From Branchinecta lynchi (lineage: Eukaryota > Arthropoda > Branchiopoda > Anostraca > Branchinectidae): 64,000 bases of DNA. Made by a program: the position numbers and the translations under genes. Location: positions 4,445,572-4,509,571 of the forward strand of contig JAKZAP010000004.1 of NCBI GenBank assembly GCA_023053575.1, written 5' to 3'. The stretch's first letter is position 1, and every line of letters begins with the position of its first letter. Below, piece by piece: positions 22,701 to 32,837 of the stretch. The notes under the pieces were generated by a model that saw only the letters and a list, made by a program, of their open reading frames with translations, was not told the DNA's origin and ran no database searches.

Positions 22701-24070
22701 ATAGAAATATGTCTTTAATACGATTAATGCTAGAGATTTCTCCCCTTTCACATTCGGAGGGGGGGAGGGGGTCCCGAGGTTTCTCCGTGAGTGAAAAGAG
22801 CTTAAGGTTTTATCGTCTGACAAAAGATCAGTTTAAGACATACCCGCAGAAAGATTGGAAAGACCAGGACGATTCTTGTGTGTCATGGTATGACGGGAAA
22901 GACGGCGGCATCTTTAAAACATAGAAGTGTCTTTAATACGATTAATGCTAGAGATTTCTCCCCTTTCACATTCGGGGGGGGGGGGGGGGAGGGGGTCCCA
23001 AGGTTTCTCCGTGAGTGAAAAGAGCTTAAGGTGTTATCGTCTGACAAAAGATCAGTTCAAGACATACCCGCAGAAAGATTGGAAAGACCAGGACGATTCT
23101 TATGTGTCATGGTATGACGGGAAAGACGGCGGCATCTTTAAAACATATAAATATGTCTTTAATACATTTAATGCTAGAGATTTCTCCCCTTTCACATTCG
23201 TGGGGGGGGAGGAGGGGGTCCCAAGGTTTCTCCGTGAGTGAAAAGAGCTTAAGGTGTTATCGTCTGACAAAAGATCAGTTCAAGACATACCCGCAGAAAG
23301 ATTGGAAAGACCAGGACGAATCGTGTGTGTCATGGTATGACGGGAAAGACGGCGGAATCTTTAAAACATAGAATTATGTCTTTAATACATTTAATGCTAG
23401 AGATTTCTCCCCTTTCACATTCGGGGGGGGGGGGGGGGGGGGGAGGGAGGGGGTCCCAATGTTTCTCCGTGAGTGAAAAGAGCTTAAGGTGTTATCTTCT
23501 GACCAAAGATCAGTTCAAGACATACCCGCAGAAAGATTGGAAAGTCCAGGACGATTCTTGTGTGTCATGGTATGACGGGAAAGATCTTTAAAACATAGAA
23601 ATATGTCTTTAATACGATTAATGCTAGAGATTTCTCCCCTTTCACATTCGGAGGGGGGGAGGGGGTCCCGAGGTTTCTCCGTGAGTGAAAAGAGCTTAAG
23701 GTGTTATCGTCTGACAAAAGGTCAGTTTAAGACATACCCGCAGAAAGATTGGAAAGACCAGGACGATTCTTGTGTGTCATGGTATGACGGGAAAGACGGC
23801 GGCATCTTTAAAACATAGAAGTGTCTTTAATACGATTAATGCTAGAGATTTCTCCCCTTTCACATTCGGGGGGGGGGGGAGGGGGTCCCAAGGTTTCTCC
23901 GTGAGTGAAAAGAGCTTAAGGTGTTATCGTCTGACAAAAGATCAGTTCAAGACATACCCGCAGAAAGATCGGAAAGACCAGGACGATTCTTGTGTGTCAT
24001 AGAGTGAGGGGAAAGACGGCAGCGTCTTGAATACATTTAAACACTTCTTTAGTACATTTAATCCGTTATT
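19785..24070 (+). repeat. Satellite array: 17 units of about 222 bp with variable poly(G) tracts
   Basis: The marker GTGAGTGAAAAGAGCT occurs 17 times between about 20320 and 23902 at 212-235-bp spacing, one copy with a single change. Units are nearly identical apart from a poly(G) tract of roughly 7-19 that precedes AGGGGG-TCCC. A decayed unit precedes them at about 19785-19946, cut by a retroelement fragment. A partial unit ends the array near 24000-24070. Each unit has a 50-70-codon open frame ending in a stop (TAG); two units have TATAAA in place of TAGAAA and read through into the next. Frames shift with the G-tract length, so a repeat protein is unlikely. Units 5-7 match units 13-15, and unit 15 is a hybrid of unit-7-like and unit-11-like halves, which indicates unequal crossing-over. 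Confidence 0.92.
19947..20219 (-). mobile_element. Retroelement 3' fragment inserted in the first satellite unit
   Basis: The degenerate first unit breaks off at GACGGTGG and its end resumes at ATCTTTAAAACATAG near 20220. The insert begins with TTCAAGGTTCAAGGTTTAA, which on the minus strand is the microsatellite tail ATTAAACCTTGAACCTTGAA of CR1/L2-type elements. It contains no RT sequence, so it is a short 5'-truncated LINE or a SINE. Confidence 0.55.
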
Positions 24071-24790
24071 AAATACGCTCTTTATTTCTAGCTCGAGGCG
24101 CAAAAAACTATGGAATCAACGGTCACAAGCGACCTTGTCGCCTAACTTTTAATCTTACACGTAGGCTAAACATGTTTCCTTTGTGTTATTTCTGTGATAC
24201 ATTTCTTGATAGTAAATATACGAATTAGTTTTAAAGGACGCCGCGCACTCTGTATTATTCCCGCTCCGGTATTTGGAGGTAATCTAATCGACTACGTTAA
24301 AACTTGTGCCTTTCTTGAGCAAATTACGCAAGTTTTTTTTAGCGTCCCTTCAGGCAGGGTGATTGGATGATTAACGCGGCAAACTTCTCATAACCAGTCG
24401 TTATCACCAGCAAGCTTCCTGAGAATAGTAATCGAACCTGATTGGGTTCGCAAGGAGCTAAATATGCGGTATCAGTAGGGATTATAAGATGTACCTAGGA
24501 ACTGCAGTATCTCAGGAGTAAAAGTAGAGGAAGATGACGGAAGTGTAGTGGTTTTGTGTTATCACTACAGCGAGCCCTTTTAAATTCATCCTCGGGCCGC
24601 AGGGTAATAAAACTCGGTATAGAAGCATCTAGAATGGTAGCATCATAGTCCGGGTATTTACTTCGCCTACTCGTTTAGCCGGCCCTAGAATAGGGCAAAT
24701 CTTAAAGGGATCAAGGAAAAGTAAACGTTTTAAAAAAGTTAAAAATTTAGAAAGGTAGAAATAATTTAATAACAATTAAAAAATTTGACC
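24071..24790. other. Downstream region of the CUB gene, no other feature
   Basis: This lies 3' of the stop codon of the minus-strand CUB gene and should contain its 3' untranslated region. No clear AATAAA was found close to the stop on the minus strand. A promoter or another gene is not apparent. Confidence 0.35.
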
Positions 24791-24906
24791 CTAGGAACAC
24801 TGATAAATTTGTTCAAACGAAATCAAAAACCCTGAGAAACCCGTTGACTCGTCCGAATGAAAGTGGAACCGCAGGCTGGTAGCTCCCGGCTGATACTTCG
24901 CCACCC
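24791..24906 (-). CDS. CUB gene, last exon: end of CUB2 and stop
   Basis: Read on the minus strand, a pyrimidine-rich stretch ending in TTTCTAG is followed by 2 bases completing a codon and 37 codons, then TAG. The product, from YQPGATSLRFHFHSD to the terminal YQCS, is the last two beta strands of a CUB domain and parallels the end of CUB1 in the exon at 29249-29513. The preceding exon ends with T, and T+GG gives Trp, so the frame is kept. The penultimate cysteine residue (QCS) corresponds to the one ending CUB1 (ESC). The protein stops directly after the domain, with no membrane segment, so it is probably secreted. Confidence 0.8.
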
Positions 24907-25304
24907 CTAGAAAGGAATAAAGCGGACTTATCCTCCTCTCTTCAACTGAAAGTTTATAGTATGTTCTACTCATAGAGATCCACATACGTTACATGACAGA
25001 GAGATCGCATGCGAAACATTCGTATCTTAATTAGTTATCTGGAACAATTCGTTCGGGTTGTTGTCAGATCGTGGCGCGGCTTTTAAAAAATACGCCAGAA
25101 CAATCTACAGCTCCAAAAAACGACTTGACTATCAACACAAAACCCCCAAACTTTTCCGGCCTTCTATCGCGACGATTAAAACGACGTAAAACCAGTCGAT
25201 TTTTCTGTCAAACAATAAACCCGACTGAAAAACAGTCGGGTTTTCGTAAAGATAGTAAATGTTTCACATACGCCAAAAAATACGCCATTGATGCTTATGG
25301 TTGG

Positions 25305-26454
25305 ATTTGGATGGTACATTGCCGGAAGATGCATGAACCACCTGGTTTTTGCTGACGACCCAGTGGTGCTGTCGCCTACGTGTTATGGGTTAAAAGAACA
25401 GGAAACTTGACTCAAACTTGACTCGGGGGCTAGCTGACATATCAAGAATACATATCGATATTGAGAGTAAGAAAAATTCTCGTTACGACCATTGCAGTTT
25501 CCGGTCAGTTTCCAAGAATTCGACTTTTGAGTTGGTAGAAAAAAAAGAAAAAAGTTTGTGTGCCCAGAGTAGGGATCGAACGCACGACCTCTTGACTACT
25601 ATCCCGATACTACGGCCGAAACACGGCCAAAGGCGAACTTTTACAGTGCATAAGCGCATAATTACAGTGCATAAGGGTCAAGAACCTGCCAGCTAGCTTT
25701 GGGAACACTAAGGAGGTTCAGTACACCAAAGAAGGGGGGTCCTGTCAACAATAAGTTCCTGTATCTTTATCTAAGCCCCCAGGTCGGTTTGATGGCCGAA
25801 AGTTGCGTAGTCAGGTTTTCTGTGCCTTTAAATAAGCTTCTTAAAATTTGTGACAGTTTTGCGTCACAACATAATATTCTTTTCAAGACAAAGAAAACTC
25901 ATGTGATGTTGTTTCGCAAAGCTGGTATTCGTGTTGCTAAAAGGGATGTGCAACTGTCAAGTCGAACACTGTGTTATGTTGATGAGTTCCGTTATCTAGG
26001 ATTCACGTTCAAGTCTAACCTGAATGATGACCTTCGTGTTAAAGAGCTGATCTCGGGGTTATGCAGACGTGCAAACGTTTTAATTCGTAAGTTCAGCAAG
26101 TCTGACCTTGATGTACGCGTTCAGCTGTTTAGAACGTACTGCTATCATCTTTTCGCTTTAGCACTGGTAACGAATACTACCGCTAAGAGTCTTAGCAACG
26201 CTAAAATAAGCTATAACCGTGTGTGCCGGCGTTTGTTTAAGGTACCATGTATCTGTAGTGTCTCTTCGGCGCTCGTTTCGAGGAGATGCCTCACTTTTGA
26301 TGAAATTCGCCGTAAGGCCAGAGCGGCACTTATGTGCCGTCTTTTGGATTCAAAGATTGAGGTTATAAAATATGCCACTGTGCCAATTTTTCATTGCCTG
26401 CCTGTATGGCAGTCTCTTCTTGCTGCAACGCAGCAACAGGAACAGACTGCATGA
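25305..26454 (+). pseudogene. CR1-like LINE reverse transcriptase fragment, interrupted
   Basis: At 25305-25395 the translation contains the RT catalytic motif FADD (MNHLVFADDPVVLSP). After an interruption the frame continues from about 25828 to 26454 with LLKICDSFASQHNILFKTKK, FRYLGFTFKSNLNDD, LFRTYCYH and SYNRVCRRLFKVP, the conserved order of the palm/thumb region in CR1-type LINEs. It ends in a proper stop followed by a T-rich 3' region. It is 5'-truncated and interrupted by a SINE-containing insert, hence inactive. It lies in the last intron of the CUB gene, on the opposite strand. Confidence 0.8.
25396..25826 (-). mobile_element. Insert with a tRNA-like SINE head inside the LINE
   Basis: This segment separates two parts of one RT frame (CYGL and NKLL). 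On the minus strand at about 25563-25630 there is a tRNA-like stretch with a B box GCGTTCGATCCC and an A-box-like region upstream of it, which suggests a tRNA-derived SINE of a different family from the two at 12985 and 41180. Exact ends and a target duplication were not resolved. Confidence 0.5.
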
Positions 26455-26549
26455 TTTTTTTTGTTGTTTTATTTTCTATGTGTTTTCTTTAACGTCTATG
26501 GCAATTTGCTGAATTGAAAGTATTCATTCATTAATTCACTTAAAAAGAG

Positions 26550-28000
26550 CAAGAGCTACGAGCTCATATGGCACTTGTTACGAGTAGGTGGTGTGAGAAA
26601 CGAGAAAGTGAATCTGGCATTTTCCTGGGAATTCCGATATCCCTTCCCACCATGCTCGGTTCCGGTCCAGACCCTAAAATATCTCATTTAAGGCATACTA
26701 TCTCTCTACTTTCCAAGTTTCATTCAAATCACCTCACGCGTTTAATATTTCTGGGACTCCCCCTCTACCCCCGCCCCCCCCCCCCCCCCCCCCGTGACCG
26801 AATACAACTCGGGCGTATAAACTTCGCATCTCTAACAGAGTCGATGTAACGACAACAGTCTAACAATCAAGCCGCCAACCAGCGAGAGACCGTACAGGAT
26901 GATCACACCACCTTACCTCGCTGGAAGTGCAATTTCAGGTAATTTAAGGTAATCTCGTCTTCTCGTCCATCAAGTTTAGCTCTCAATCGAAGCATATCTG
27001 TAAATTTCCAGTTCCCGCTTCATCATCCTCCTACCTTGGTCAGATCCGGTTCGGACGCCAAATGACAAATCTAGGCCGCATAAACTTGTTACTGTCCAAC
27101 TTGCATTCCATTCTGCCCATCCGTTCCGTTTGTGTGCATGTCACAAAGTTTTTCCCCTCCCCCAACCATGGCCGCAAGGATTTCGCACACATGCTTTGCA
27201 TATCTAGGTCACCAGTTCTTGTCAGCCCCAAAGTTTCACTTATATCTAACCTTTTTCCGCAACCTACGGAAGTCAGCAATGTCCAGATTTCCCCTCCCTC
27301 AACTCCCCGAAAAATGGTCGGAACCAGGAAAGGAAGTCTTCTAGAGCATTGTGTCGGGTCTTACGTCTATTTGGCCGGGTCACCAATATGCCTGCCAAGT
27401 CTTATCGTCCTTGGCACATCTGGAAGCTTCCTATCTCGCGATCACCGGAATTCCGGGAACCCCTTCCAACTTGCTGCAAAGAGCCCCGATATGATCATTT
27501 TCTTTCACGAACTTATCTAATGCTTATGTTTGTTCTTCCCACCAAATTCCAACCCGATCCCTCGATACTAAGCGTTTCACAAGAATTTCGGTGCCCCCAT
27601 CCAACTCCCCCCCCCCCCCAAGTATCGGATCCGGTCCGGACTTTACATGGAAAACTATAGCTCTGTCCACTTGCCAAGTATTATTCAAACCCGATCGTGC
27701 GTTCAATAGTTATAAATGCTACTAGATTCCAGATTCCCCATCCCTTCATTCCCCCCACGATGTTCGGATCTTGCAAACAACCATTTGCAAGTCAGTCAAT
27801 GCGGATCCCTCCTGTTCCTGCCGAATTTCGTCATCCCATTACATCAGGAAATACCGAACCCGCTGGATCACCGGAATCCCCCACCCCACCCCCCAGCTCC
27901 CCGACAGTGCCCGAATCCAGTCCGGTTATATCAATGATGTATCTAGGAATTGTTCTTGTTTTTCCCACCAAGTTTCATCCCGATCCCTCTATTCTAGTGT
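26550..28000 (-). mobile_element. Hairpin-ended element copy B (reverse)
   Basis: The sequence starts (on the plus strand) with CAAGAGCTACGAGCTCATATGGC, cut here to its key parts: hairpin GAGCTACGAGCTC and GCACTTG. This is the complement of the right end of copy D at 37571-37608. It continues with pyrimidine-rich blocks (ATTTCCCCTCCCTC, CCACCAAGTTTCATCCCGATCCC) that are the complement of the internal repeats of copies A and D. The left-end hairpin is missing; the element fades near 28000. It is non-coding; the many overlapping frames here are proline-rich translations of the repeat. Confidence 0.65.
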
Positions 28001-28088
28001 TTTGAAAGTTAAGTTTATGATCAGCTATGGGACGTTCATGGGGCTTCATGGGGCAGTATGGAGCAAATAGGAAAGGTTGAATACTTAC

Positions 28089-28234
28089 AAGAGAAGTTCA
28101 GCTTTCCACACAAAAAGCCGCACGATGGCGTGTGAAAAAAGTCGGAGCATGCGCCACCAAACGACGTGACGAGAGCTGGCTCCAATTCGAAATGCTGCGC
28201 TCGCATCTTAATACCACAAATGAAGGGATTGAGT
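28089..28234 (-). CDS. CUB gene, exon for the middle of CUB2
   Basis: An acceptor (AACCTTTAG) and a donor (GTAAGT) bound 146 bases that open in the frame left by the previous exon (AG + A = Arg) and end with one base (T) completed by the last exon. The product contains ICGIKM, FELEP, CSDFF and LCGKL, which align with CGVKL, FDVES, CQKDW and ICGNE of CUB1. The Asp after the third domain cysteine, in the yD position of CUB domains, is kept. The exon sits just beyond the end of mobile element B. Confidence 0.8.
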
Positions 28235-28445
28235 CTAAAGGTTAAAGAAATATTCATTAAAAAGAGGCCGTAAATTATTATTACCCTACCGTAGGCCTAC
28301 TTGGCCTATTTCCTTACATCTTTACTGCCACAAGTCATTTAACAATCACTTTAGCTTTATCCGCCCAAGGTGAAAATATTAAGGGTGTAAATATTTTACT
28401 GGTTAAGATTACAGGTTTATTTCCTTCCCCGACGTTGACCCTGAT

Positions 28446-28505
28446 GATCGGCAGCCTGATGAGGACCCTTGCCAAGAAGGGCCGAAATATCGCTGGTGAA
28501 GAATC
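28446..28505 (+). ncRNA. Hammerhead ribozyme-like motif (PLE type)
   Basis: In order: GAUC, CAGC, CUGAUGA, a stem-loop (GGACCCUU, GCCAAG, AAGGGCC), GAAAUAUC, GCUG, GAAUC. CAGC pairs with GCUG, and GAU with AUC, giving a stem I with an internal loop. Stem II has seven pairs with one bulged A. All catalytic core bases are present. It is followed by TAGCTGACGCATCCGTT, the same downstream block as the copies at 60520 and 60936. It lies alone in an intron of the CUB gene, a remnant PLE end. Confidence 0.7.
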
Positions 28506-28879
28506 GTAGCTGACGCATCCGTTGTAAGCAATAGTAAGTAATTTATTTATAACCCGCCGTTTTCAGAAAGCGTATACATTATTTGAATATATATTAAGGG
28601 CGTGTTTGAAGGAGGTTAACCGTAAGCACTGTACCATTTGAAATGTCTAGCCCCCCCCCCCTTCCCCCCATGTCCCTTGGTAAAATTAGAGCTAGGTACA
28701 ACCGTGGAGTCATCTAGTCATCCGCTCGAGCCAGCTAGTGATTCGACTGCGGGGCCATCTAGTGGCATTGCTTGGAAGCACCCCGCATGAGTAATCGCAA
28801 ATCATGATTCAGCAAAAGATTAGTCAAAAAGAACAAGTACGCAAGCACTCAGACATCGAGTGTGAAAAGAATGGTCGCA

Positions 28880-29280
28880 CAATCCTGCACTTTTCAGGAA
28901 AGAGGCAGAGCCCATCGCTAACATCACGAACTCGTACCAAAATTGAAGTTATCCGTCTACGAGAATAGCTAGCTACCATGTTCTGTTGACTAGGATATTA
29001 TCCCCAAACCTCGTAGAAGAAAACTCTTCAATGAGCTAACACGATCCTGCGCATTCACTGACAGAGGGAGCTTACCTTGAGAACTCCTAAATACACAGTT
29101 GAAGTTGTCCGGGTATTTATTCTACGAGAATAGCTAGCTCCTTGTCTCAGTTGACTGGGAGCTTGTCCCTGAACTCGTCGGAGAAAACTCATAAACGAGC
29201 TACAAAATCCTGCACGTTCACAGGAAAGAGAGAGATCAAATGGCTTACCTTACGAACTCGTATATACAGTCCAAGTTTTC
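28880..29280 (-). repeat. Two decayed tandem copies of the CUB exon's donor region
   Basis: The 160-170-bp segment covering the end of the exon at 29249 and the start of its intron recurs twice downstream on the minus strand. The first extra copy still reads YPDNFNCVF... and AAG|GTAAGC at about 29060-29115; the second (about 28880-28955) has lost the frame and donor. Shared intron blocks are CGTGCAGGAT/GCGCAGGAT and AGCTAGCTATTCTCGTAGA. These look like tandem duplications of an exon edge that then decayed. Confidence 0.7.
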
Positions 29281-29513
29281 TGGATATTTCTTCGGGTGGT
29301 ATGGAGTATTTATTGTTCCAGAATAATCCTGGATTCTAGTGTGACACACGGCCCCTCCGCTTCCGGGTATGGTGGATGCCTCTGTGTTGAGGAACAGTCC
29401 TTTACAGCTCTCGATGACTTGGTACTTGATCTTGAACCCCTTTCGAGTCCCGTTGCTGTCCGAATGGAAATGCAGTCGCAGGGACATGGCACCGGGTTGA
29501 TACACGTACTGAT
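29249..29513 (-). CDS. CUB gene, exon with end of CUB1, linker and start of CUB2
   Basis: The acceptor TTTTTTCAG and donor AAG|GTAAGC bound 265 bases. The first two bases complete a His codon with the C from the previous exon. The product ends CUB1 (YQPGAMSLRLHFHSD, KGFKIKYQ, ESC), crosses a 21-residue Ser/Gly-rich linker, and opens CUB2 at CHTRI with GTINTPYHPKKYPENLDC, the usual first-half CUB signature (GxIxSPxYPxxYPxNxxC). It ends in phase 2, unlike CUB1, so intron positions differ between the two CUBs. Confidence 0.88.
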
Positions 29514-29519
29514 CTGAAA

Positions 29520-30690
29520 AAGGGCAGTTTAGGCAACTTGTTATAACAGTACCCTTTATCTAAAGTTCGAATTGACTGCCCAACTCGAAAAAGTTCAAAA
29601 AGGAATGTTGTGAATAGAATGCCTTGAATGTGTGACCAAGGAGTTCCGTCGACCGGAATGCCCCTTTAAAGAAGTTAAATCATGTGGCAGAAAACGGAGA
29701 AAAATTACTGGTCTATAAATGATTACTGCGATCCTAACACTACAGTATTATTCGCAAGCAATAACATTCGAATCAGAACCGTTAACCAAATTAGCCCAAA
29801 TTGTTTATCCATTGAGTTTGACACCATTCATGGAGCTTAGTGAATACATCTTTCTTCTTGAAATATAGCGGATTCTTAAGCAACAAGGGCATGAAACTAT
29901 AAAAGAATTATGGAATACAATCTAAAAAAAGGAAAAACAAATTTATTCACCAGCTAAATGTTTTTGATTTTGAAATTGCCCAATCGCGTGCCTCCAAATA
30001 TAACCGCTAGATGGGTCCGCGGTCGCATACTGAGTCCCGGTTCGAATTAGCGATTTGGATGGAGGTGATCTAAACATTGCAAATGCCAGAAAGCTTCCAG
30101 TTTAATCCCCTCACAGATATCTACAACATTTTCTTTTCTTACAGGCGGCATCCTGCACAATACTATCGTGAATGTGTGCCCGAGCCGCGCGGTGTTTTGA
30201 TTGCTCAGTTTCTGACGCCAGGTCTCTTACTGGTTGGTTATAATGGTTGTCTTTCCTGTCAGAAGTTGCGTTTTTGATCGAAGTCTGAAGTTACCGTCAA
30301 CCTCAAAGGTCTTTGTTTAATTACCGTTTTTGGTCGCCGGTCACAGTTTCTTTCTCCTTCAAACTCTGACTGTCGAACTTCGTGAGCTAGCAAGTTCGAA
30401 GTTTGCTTGAATCGTCGAAGAAACGTCGACCTGGCAAGGATCGCCGGAGTCGTAAAAACACTAATTAAGCAAACGGTGAACTTCGACGGCGTTTGAAAAC
30501 GGAAATTAAGCAACCGGCTACGCTAACGGCGAACAAAACTTCGATCAAAACGCAACTAGAAAAACAGTCAGCTCCGCTTACAGAAGAAGAATCCCTTGCA
30601 GAATAACATCACCTTTATCAATCAAATAGAGTAATCGGTCATGTGCATTTTTCATAACGAACAGTGTTTGCTAAGAGGCGCTTCTACACT
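29520..30690. other. Intron, no feature assigned
   Basis: This is intronic sequence of the CUB gene. A plus-strand segment at 30144-30220 has a good acceptor-like TTTCTTACAG and a short open stretch, but no convincing donor or partner. I leave it unassigned. Confidence 0.4.
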
Positions 30691-30693
30691 AGC

Positions 30694-31510
30694 TAGAAGA
30701 GGTGGTGGACTCGGACTCTGAACTCGTCTCGAGACACCTTTTTCTGGGACTCGGACTCGTCTCGTCTCGAATTCCTGCCGAGGAACCCGAATGCATAAAT
30801 GTCTCCGACCAGCAAATTCAAAGTGAAATTGACGTATCGGGGGACAAATTCAACAGATTCGCCAAGGGATGGTTATGTCGTAACATTTGCAAGTATGATT
30901 AAGTCAAGTAATACCTTGGAGGGCTAAGGATTAAAATTAGGCACGGGAGGTAACAAGGTAGTAAAGGCTTTTAAAAATCACGGTTGTACCGAGTTCATCA
31001 AAACTGTGCTAACCATATTTTCACAATTTGTGGGCCCAGTTTTGTGGATGCCATCTGCATTTAGAGAACAGGAACTCAGAAAGTTAAAACTAATCTACCT
31101 TTTAGATGGCACTCCTGTCGTCACCTAACACGAAGCAAAATTTGACTTTATACCGAATCAGCTATTTTCTTTCCAATGGTATAGTTAACTTAGTTTTACA
31201 AAACTCTTCAGTTAGCACAGTTTTGAAGAACATAGTACAGTTGTGAAAAAGAGTGATCCTGTGATAGTCAGATTTGGATATTTGGATTAAAAAAATTTCT
31301 CTACAGAGAAAAAGCACAGTGGCAAATGCAAATTCACAGAGACCCTTGGTACAACATCAAATTTCATTCGTCATCTGGGACTCGGGGCGTGACTCGGTCT
31401 CGTCTCAAATGATTTTTTCGCGGACTCGGACTCGTCTTGACTCGTGAGCATCAGCTCAGTCTCGGTCTTGTCTCGGACTCGATCACAGCGGACTCGCAGC
31501 ACCTCTGCTA
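30694..31510. mobile_element. Element with GACTCG-rich inverted ends
   Basis: The left end reads TAGAAGAGGTGGTGGACTCG and continues with GGACTCGGACTCGTCTC. The right end, from about 31375, contains the same GGACTCGGACTCGTCTTG-type units and closes with GACTCGCAGCACCTCTGCTA, the diverged complement of the left end. The interior is AT-rich and non-coding. I take it as a non-autonomous DNA element with minisatellite-like subtermini. No clear target duplication was found. Confidence 0.5.
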
Positions 31511-31900
31511 TCTAGGTTGCCTAGTTGGTTCGTACCAGGAACAAGAGCCCACTGTACGTACTCATCTTCTTTCTCTTGAGTCATTTTTTTTTAACGGAAA
31601 AAGATGGGTACGTCTCTGTGACGGACAAAAAGAAAATGCATGTAACAACCAACTTATGGAGTTTCAAGATCTGTACGATCAGCGTTTTCAACATTTAACA
31701 CAACGATCAGCATTTTCTTAACTATCCTTCTGTCAGTAAGTAAGTAAATTATTTATGACCCGCCATTTTGAAAAGGCGGACTAAATGACGAAAATAAAGA
31801 AAATAAACAAAACACATATACACACAGAAAAAGACACTTAATTTGTAATCTTCGGCCAGGAAGCAGTGGACGACGTCGTGTGCTGGTTGGGCCTTGTTGT

Positions 31901-32140
31901 CTACGATTTTTGAAAGTGATGACGAAACATATCTATGTATCGTGTACAAACTTGTTGGGGATCGCTCCCTCCGCTCGGAGTTTGAGGACCATTTTCAGCT
32001 GCCCATGAAGTACAGATGATTTCAGCAGAGCTTAAAATGTCGACCTCTTGTGCGGTCAAACGGAAACCAGTCTCTTTTCCGATACCAACTTCAACACGAT
32101 CTATTTGGGAACGCAAGGGGCTGATTTCTTTCCCTCATGC
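31901..32140 (-). CDS. Unidentified coding-like frame
   Basis: The minus-strand frame reads from ISPLRSQIDRVEVGIG through EVDILSSAEIICTSW to CTRYIDMFRHHFQKS and then stops. Its balanced composition looks protein-like, in contrast to the surrounding frames. It lacks a clear start or splice sites and I do not recognise the family. It could be a terminal exon, a captured gene fragment or a decayed transposase. Confidence 0.3.
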
Positions 32141-32837
32141 ATTCGGACTTGGACCTAAACCTCGACCTCCTCTAAAATCCATTGCGCGACCGACCTCTAC
32201 CATTTTCTATCTCAAATCAAGCACTATCTGTTTGGGGGTCAGGGTGGCCTAATCCCAACCGGGTTATTCTAAGTATCTTGACATAATTCCTGTCCAACAA
32301 AAAAACAAGGAGATGTTTCCCACGTACCGCCGGACATGTCCTACACTGACTTTTAGGGAGACAGAGTTCTGTTTAGAGAAACCACTATTCCTTTTATTTT
32401 CAAGAGGCACGTCCAAACCTCAAGAGATAATATGATTTGCGTGCCTGTGGGGAATAAGCAAATCCAAGGTTTGCTTATTCTAGCGTCTTATGGGATTTGT
32501 CCCTAGAAGGTTTTGATTAAAAAAAATCGTGTTTTGTTCAAGGCTCCTACTTGTAATTGAAACACTATCGTCGGGGGGTTGTCCAGCAGAAGTCATTATA
32601 GCACCCATGCAGAGGTGTTACTTGCTAAATATTTTTCTCGGACCAAGATATTTACCGACTGGCTGGTTTTCACCGTAGCGGTTTTACCGAATCTAAAGCG
32701 GTTACTGAATCATTTGTTGCTGGCGAGGTGCAGCGCGAAGCGCTGCGCCGAGGGCGTCTAAGTCCCCAGCCACACTGACTAACCACACCCAAACCGCCTG
32801 GTGCAGTAACCACAATCGTAAATATAAAAAAAAAAAA

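Noticed and set aside
20264..24002. Multiple 64-121-codon frames in the satellite read as a repeat protein
   Set aside because: Each unit ends in a stop and the frame changes with poly(G) length. Only two junctions read through.
20237..24070. CRISPR array
   Set aside because: Units are long tandem repeats without spacers, and the genome is eukaryotic.
27062..28070. Overlapping 70-150-codon proline-rich frames
   Set aside because: They lie in the pyrimidine-rich strand of element copy B and repeat its unit.
30144..30220. Plus-strand exon after TTTCTTACAG
   Set aside because: The acceptor looks good but the donor (CAG|GTCTCT) is weak and there is no partner exon or family match.
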